Assembly: GCA_018268915.1 (NCBI GenBank) | Contig: JAFDVQ010000013.1 | Span: 1 to 64,000, forward strand | Direction of reading: 5' to 3' | DNA from: Acidobacteriota bacterium | GTDB lineage: Bacteria; Acidobacteriota; Terriglobia; Terriglobales; Acidobacteriaceae | DNA: 64,000 nucleotides | Shown here: in pieces, positions 60,269-64,000 of the stretch | Layout of the letters: every line of letters begins with the position of its first letter | Position numbering within the stretch: the stretch's first letter is position 1 | Position numbers and translations under genes: made by a program | Notes under the pieces: generated by a model | What the model saw: the letters and a program-made list of their open reading frames with translations, nothing else | Told to the model about the DNA's origin: nothing | The model's database searches: none

Positions 60269-60310
60269 AATCCGGATGCGGGTACCTGGCCCGCCTCCGG
60301 ATTTGTTTTT
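60269..60310 (+). terminator. intrinsic terminator after the DUF5818 gene
   Basis: AATCCGGA pairs with TCCGGATT, and inside it GCGGG pairs with CCCGC, around a 7-base loop. TTGTTTTT follows. It is the clearest Rho-independent terminator in the window. Confidence 0.85.
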
Positions 60311-60353
60311 GGTTTCCCTCTAGAATGAAGTAATCAGGGAGGCGAACCGCGTC

Positions 60354-60881
60354 ATGTCCACTGATCCAGCATGCGATCTGTTCCTCGACTTCTCTCGCAA
60401 CAAACTGCTCAACCAGTACTGGCCGCGGCTTCGCAAGGCCGTAGAACCGCTGAGCCAGGACCAGGTCTGGTGGCGTCCCAACGAAGCCAGCAACAGTATC
60501 GGCAACCTGATACTTCATCTGAACGGCAACGTCTGGCAGTGGTTGGTCGCCTCTTTCAACCGCCTCAGTGATGAGCGCGATCGGCCCGCAGAATTCAGCG
60601 CCACAGGCGACATATCGGCCACCGACCTCCTCGCTCGCCTCGGTCAGACCATGGAAGAGGCTTCGAAGGTGCTTTCGCGACTTAAGGATGAAGAGCTAAC
60701 CGCCAACTGGCAAATCCAGGGGTACACGGTCAGCGGGCTGGCGGCTGTCTACCAGGTGGTAGAGCACTTCGGTCTGCACTACGGCCAGATCGTCTACATC
60801 ACCAAGATGCAGCAGGGCCGCGATCTGGGCTTTTACAGCGAACTCAGCAGGACTGGGCGCGCGAGTGGCGGCCCAGTGTAG
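60354..60881 (+). CDS. DUF1572/DinB-superfamily protein
   Basis: 175 aa, four-helix bundle. Recognisable parts are FLDFSRNKLLNQYWPRLRKAVEPLSQDQVWWRPNEASNSIGNLILHLNGNVWQWL (about 12-65). The C-terminus VEHFGLHYGQIVYITKMQQGRDLGFY carries two of the His ligands; the first is in ILHLNGN. DUF1572 proteins are metal-binding DinB relatives with unknown substrate. It is a single gene, convergent with the lipoprotein gene five bases away. Confidence 0.82.
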   Translation: MSTDPACDLFLDFSRNKLLNQYWPRLRKAVEPLSQDQVWWRPNEASNSIGNLILHLNGNVWQWLVASFNRLSDERDRPAEFSATGDISATDLLARLGQTMEEASKVLSRLKDEELTANWQIQGYTVSGLAAVYQVVEHFGLHYGQIVYITKMQQGRDLGFYSELSRTGRASGGPV

Positions 60882-60886
60882 AGATT

Positions 60887-61768
60887 TTATTCGAGGTGCT
60901 GAACCTGCGTGCCATCGGGAATCTTTACGGTGAACTCATCGGCTGGTAGCTTCACGTCCGTGTTCACCTTGTCCACGGTCAGCGTGACTTGAATCCCCTC
61001 GAGCGGCCGCTTGATGACGACCTTCGACGGAAATTGCTTTCCGTTGAAATCCCGATACCCCGAGTAGCTTACCTGGCTCTCGAGATTTCCCTGTGCATCG
61101 TAAAGGTCCTGATTCGACGGCTGCAGATCATCGCGGTGAAATGTAATCACGCGAACAGGCTTATCGCGCCTGCTGCCATTCGTGTCGTGTTTCGTGATGC
61201 TTAGAACGTACTCTGGCATCAGAGTCAGGTGCTTCTTTTCTGCGTCCTCGATAGTTTCAGTGTCTGAAATCTCCGCGTAGAAATCCTCGGCGTCGAGCCC
61301 GCGGACCATCATCGCGTCAAAGAAAAACCCTGGCCGCAGATTCTCCATCTGTTTTTCCGACTTCTTTGTCAGCGTATTCGGGCCCTCGATGGCTTTGCTC
61401 TTCGGCGGGATTAGAATGGTGAAGCGCTTGCCGTCGCTGGCCATATCGAACACCTTCACGGTCCCGAGCAGTTGGCCAACGACACGCATCTGGTTGGGCT
61501 TCTGCATCACGATCCAACCGTGAACAGACGGATAGTCGGTCGCCAGTCCCTCCTGAGGCTTCAGCAGCGTAGCGCGCATCTCTACGGTGGCAGTTAGATT
61601 CTGGAAACCGTTCCAATGCTTGCCGAGTTGCTCGACAAGTTCCTCTGGTGTGGCAGTTTGCACGCGCGCCGGCGGCTTGGGCACGGGCAGATGCCGCTTC
61701 ATCGGCACGATGCCGCATCCGGTCAACAGGAGCGGCAATGCCAGAGCAGCCCTAAATGTCAGCCTCAT
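60887..61768 (-). CDS. lipoprotein, LolA/DUF4292-like
   Basis: 293 aa. Lipobox LLLTGC near residue 18. After a proline-rich linker (KPPARVQT) the sequence has a LolA/LolB-like half-barrel pattern: FQNLTATVEMRATLL, HGWIVMQKPNQMRVVGQLLGTVKVFDMASDGKRFTILIPP. The C-terminal half carries RDFNGKQFPSKVVIKRPLEGIQVTLTVDKVNTDVKLPADEFTVKIP. Such proteins bind lipids or lipoproteins in the periplasm. It is coupled to mltG by a four-base overlap. The role is inferred from fold resemblance only. Confidence 0.65.
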   Translation of the reverse strand: MRLTFRAALALPLLLTGCGIVPMKRHLPVPKPPARVQTATPEELVEQLGKHWNGFQNLTATVEMRATLLKPQEGLATDYPSVHGWIVMQKPNQMRVVGQLLGTVKVFDMASDGKRFTILIPPKSKAIEGPNTLTKKSEKQMENLRPGFFFDAMMVRGLDAEDFYAEISDTETIEDAEKKHLTLMPEYVLSITKHDTNGSRRDKPVRVITFHRDDLQPSNQDLYDAQGNLESQVSYSGYRDFNGKQFPSKVVIKRPLEGIQVTLTVDKVNTDVKLPADEFTVKIPDGTQVQHLE

Positions 61769-62805
61769 CGCCGCCCTGCCTTCTTCATAGCGCGACGATA
61801 GCCAGAGACATTCTTTGTATGCTCTTCAAGCGATGTTGAGAACAGCGATTTTCCCTGTGGGTTCGCGCCCGCCGCAACGAAGTAAAGGTAGTCTGTCGGC
61901 GGCGGATTCATCGCCGCCTTGAGCGAGGGCACCCCCGGATTCGCGATCGGACCCGGCGGCAAGCCCGCGTGTAGGTAGGTGTTGTACGGCGTGTCGCGAC
62001 CCAGATCGCTCTTGTAAATAGCGCCTCGCCACTGGTCGCGCACCTCGAGTCCGTAGATCACGGATGGGTCGGTCATCAGCGGCATGTGTTTTGCAAGCCT
62101 ATTCTCAAACACGCTGGCAACCAAGGGTCTCTCCGGCTCCAACGCGGTCTCTCGTTCCACGAGAGAAGCCAGCGTCACCACTTTATGTACGTTCTCCTTC
62201 AATCCAAGTTCCGTTGAGACCGTCCTGAACCGGCGCACCATCGCGGCCGCAATCTGGGTGGCAGTCGTCCGGCGCGGAAACTTGTATGTATCCGGAAACA
62301 GATATCCCTCCAGCGTCTTCGCCTGCGGATCGATGTCGGCCACCAGCTCCGCAAGGCGCGGCTGCTGGCCCAGGAAGTCCTCCCTCGATGAGATACCTGC
62401 CTGCTCCAGGCGGTTGGCAACTTCGAACACAGTTGCTCCCTCGGGAACCGTAACCGCAACCGTGAAGACCTCTCCCCGAGCGATTTGCTCGTACACCTGG
62501 GTCAGCGGCATCGGATGGTCGAACCGATATTCGCCCGCCTTCAGCTTTCCCCGTCGGATCCACCGCCACAGATCGAATGCAAACTGGTTCCGGATGACAC
62601 CCGAAGCCTGCAATTGCCGCGCAATATGGGTTGTCGAAGACCCTGAGGGGATATCGACGAATGTCTCAGTGGAGGGCCCGAAGGGCGTGAAGATGGCCCA
62701 GCCAGCCACCCCCGCGGCAGCTACAGCGACAAGGAACAGCACCAGGAGAAATCCTGCCGCGCCGAGCCCTTTTTTCCGTTTCCCTCGACCGCGGCCTGAT
62801 GCCAT
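61765..62805 (-). CDS. mltG: endolytic peptidoglycan transglycosylase MltG
   Basis: 346 aa, YceG family. A basic N-terminus precedes one membrane helix (LVLFLVAVAAAGVAGWAIF). A LysM-like region (FVDIPSGSSTTHIARQLQASGVIRNQFAF) comes next. The catalytic domain has VTVPEGATVFEVANRLEQAG, EGYLFPDTYKFP and the active-site Glu (about E217) in LASLVERETALEPERPLVASVFENRL. PPGPIANPGVPSLKAAMNP closes the signature. MltG cleaves nascent glycan strands to set their length. Confidence 0.93.
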   Translation of the reverse strand: MASGRGRGKRKKGLGAAGFLLVLFLVAVAAAGVAGWAIFTPFGPSTETFVDIPSGSSTTHIARQLQASGVIRNQFAFDLWRWIRRGKLKAGEYRFDHPMPLTQVYEQIARGEVFTVAVTVPEGATVFEVANRLEQAGISSREDFLGQQPRLAELVADIDPQAKTLEGYLFPDTYKFPRRTTATQIAAAMVRRFRTVSTELGLKENVHKVVTLASLVERETALEPERPLVASVFENRLAKHMPLMTDPSVIYGLEVRDQWRGAIYKSDLGRDTPYNTYLHAGLPPGPIANPGVPSLKAAMNPPPTDYLYFVAAGANPQGKSLFSTSLEEHTKNVSGYRRAMKKAGRR

Positions 62806-62939
62806 CTATGCCAGAACATCCTTCCTGCAATAAGACGCGGTGCTAACCCTATTGGATTCTCAACCTTTCCCTATTTTAAAGGTCCGACCGAAGATCGTAG
62901 AAACAGATGCCCGATTTAAGCTTGACGGAAGGAATAACC

Positions 62940-63392
62940 ATGCCGGATCTGCATCGCCACCCTCGGTTCTTAGCGCTCGACGTAGGCTCAAAGCGCATCG
63001 GCGTGGCGGTTTCCGATGAACTGGGCATCACGGCTCAACCCGTGCTCACGCTTGAGCGCCGCCGCAATCCGCGCGAGGATCTTCGCTCTCTTGCCCGTCT
63101 CTGTCGCCGATACGAAGTGGCCGGGATCGTCGTCGGGAATCCCTTGAGCTCGGACGGCCTGATCACCCCTCAGGCCGAAAAGATCCAGGCCTTCGCCGCT
63201 GAGTTGGGTGACCTTGCGAAGCTTGCCATTTACCTATGGGACGAGCGCCTCACATCGCACCAGGCGCATCAGATCCTCTACGAAGCGGGCCGTACTCGGC
63301 AGACTCACAGCCGCGTGGTGGATCAGGTCGCAGCCACACTCATTTTGCAGTCGTTTCTGGATGAAAGGCGCAATCGCCCCGATCCGCAATGA
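62940..63392 (+). CDS. ruvX: RuvX/YqgF nuclease, pre-16S rRNA processing or Holliday-junction type
   Basis: 150 aa from the ATG at 62940 with GAAGGAA five bases upstream; a start at 62907 lacks such a site. RNase H-like fold: FLALDVGSKRIGVAVSDELG at the N-terminus, GIVVGNPLSSDG near 75, the ERLTSHQA segment (YLWDERLTSHQAHQIL) near 110, and VDQVAATLILQSFLD near 130. The three acidic active-site positions are present. The family processes pre-16S rRNA and has also been proposed as a Holliday-junction resolvase. Confidence 0.9.
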   Translation: MPDLHRHPRFLALDVGSKRIGVAVSDELGITAQPVLTLERRRNPREDLRSLARLCRRYEVAGIVVGNPLSSDGLITPQAEKIQAFAAELGDLAKLAIYLWDERLTSHQAHQILYEAGRTRQTHSRVVDQVAATLILQSFLDERRNRPDPQ

Positions 63393-63403
63393 CGCTAGCT
63401 GTT

Positions 63404-64000
63404 CTATTCGCCAGTTTGCGGAGCAGCTCCCGCCAGCAGAATCGGTGCAGTTGGAGTCTTTGATCCGGCAGCATCCTCCAGCGTCACTCCGAACGCCTTC
63501 GCTTTTACGCCCTGCGGAATCTGCGGCAAGACCACCGATCCATTGCCGGCCGTATCTGGCCTGAATAGTCCCGCAGGAATTGGCGCCGTACCATCGGCGG
63601 GAATGACCCACAGCTCATAAGTCTTGCCAGCAGGTATGGGAGCCAGGTTGCTGGCCTGCAGGATCAGTCCTCCCCGGGAAGCAAGATAGACAACGCGCCC
63701 GCTCGGAGCCGGCGGCGTCTTGGGCGCGGTCAGCACGACCTTCTGAGCCGATGGGGCGGTGAGCAGCTCAGCCACCTGCTTCGCCTGCGACTCGCTCGTC
63801 TCGAGAGTCGCAATTCTGCTGTCGCTTGCCTGCAACCGCGACCGAAGCGAGTTCACCTCGAAGCCCAGCCAGGCCGCTACGATCAGAGCCGCAGCTGCCG
63901 CAACCCAGCCGATCCATGCCGCGCTTCTTGATCCATGCGCCCGCTCAATGGAGATCGGCTCGGCGCGCCGAGTTCCATCTGCGCCCTGCCGGACATCCCC
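63404..64000 (-). CDS. RskA-like anti-sigma factor, N-terminus beyond window
   Basis: The frame runs in from the right edge; the GTG at 63856 is internal. Before it I read about 20 polar residues and a membrane helix (AAWIGWVAAAAALIVAAWLGF). A coiled-coil segment (LRSRLQASDSRIATLETSESQAKQVAELL) follows, then a beta domain: KVVLTAPKTPPAPSGRVVYLASRGGLILQASNLAPIPAGKTYELWVIPADGTAPIPAGLF, which is the RskA/anti-sigma-K C-terminal domain. The cytoplasmic ZAS part and the sigma gene would lie outside the window. Confidence 0.8.
   Translation of the reverse strand, partial: GDVRQGADGTRRAEPISIERAHGSRSAAWIGWVAAAAALIVAAWLGFEVNSLRSRLQASDSRIATLETSESQAKQVAELLTAPSAQKVVLTAPKTPPAPSGRVVYLASRGGLILQASNLAPIPAGKTYELWVIPADGTAPIPAGLFRPDTAGNGSVVLPQIPQGVKAKAFGVTLEDAAGSKTPTAPILLAGAAPQTGE

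Overview
The window is about 60% GC and densely coded. It looks like a chromosomal segment of an acidobacterium, probably class Terriglobia. That placement rests on a large Oar-like TonB-dependent receptor with an N-terminal carboxypeptidase-regulatory domain, a DUF5818-type secreted protein, DUF1080, DUF1572 and OPT proteins, a MoxR/DUF58/DUF4350/DUF4129 operon and an RDD/SpoIIM pair. It is recognition from memory, not a search result.

1-3.4 kb is the right end of an integrative element. All genes point left. From its right edge it holds a tyrosine recombinase broken by a -1 frameshift at an A-homopolymer, two small unrecognised genes, and a two-gene cassette (160 aa plus a DUF1828/DUF1829-like 260 aa protein) with its own near-consensus -10 box. 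One or two further small genes run off the left edge. The cassette is the best candidate for an undescribed accessory system.

3.5-25 kb is core and metabolic: an orphan TolC-like outer-membrane factor; pgl-glk (glucose to 6-phosphogluconate) with a small membrane protein; a TPR protein; a Tat-exported DUF3863-like protein; a Na+/H+ antiporter; a cytochrome P460-like protein; RDD and SpoIIM membrane proteins with overlapping divergent starts; a CPBP protein whose catalytic glutamates are replaced by glutamines; two NagX/HGSNAT-like acetyltransferases; an MFS sugar-acid transporter; an OPT peptide transporter; threonine aldolase; a PD-(D/E)XK nuclease-like protein; and a DinB protein.

25-34 kb: two tiny secreted basic/His-rich peptides, tldD, a Sel1 protein, then a rightward run of tldE, a mini zinc-finger protein, a UvrC/Cho-like GIY-YIG protein, a HEAT-like protein, rpe and a BamD-like protein, closed by a terminator. 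34-45 kb is a compact eight-gene rightward run: valS, a J-domain protein, nadC, birA, coaX, an unknown 250 aa protein, an RlmD-type RNA methyltransferase and comEC. It joins cofactor synthesis (NAD, biotin, CoA) with translation and DNA uptake.

45-64 kb: the TonB-dependent receptor, obgE, a DUF1080 protein, then a seven-gene leftward operon (three paralogous membrane proteins, DUF4129, DUF4350, MoxR, DUF58). After that come a DUF5818 protein with a clear terminator, a DUF1572 protein, mltG with a lipoprotein, ruvX, and an RskA-like anti-sigma factor cut by the right edge. Several convergent pairs are separated by GC-rich hairpins without T-tracts. No rRNA, tRNA or CRISPR array was seen.
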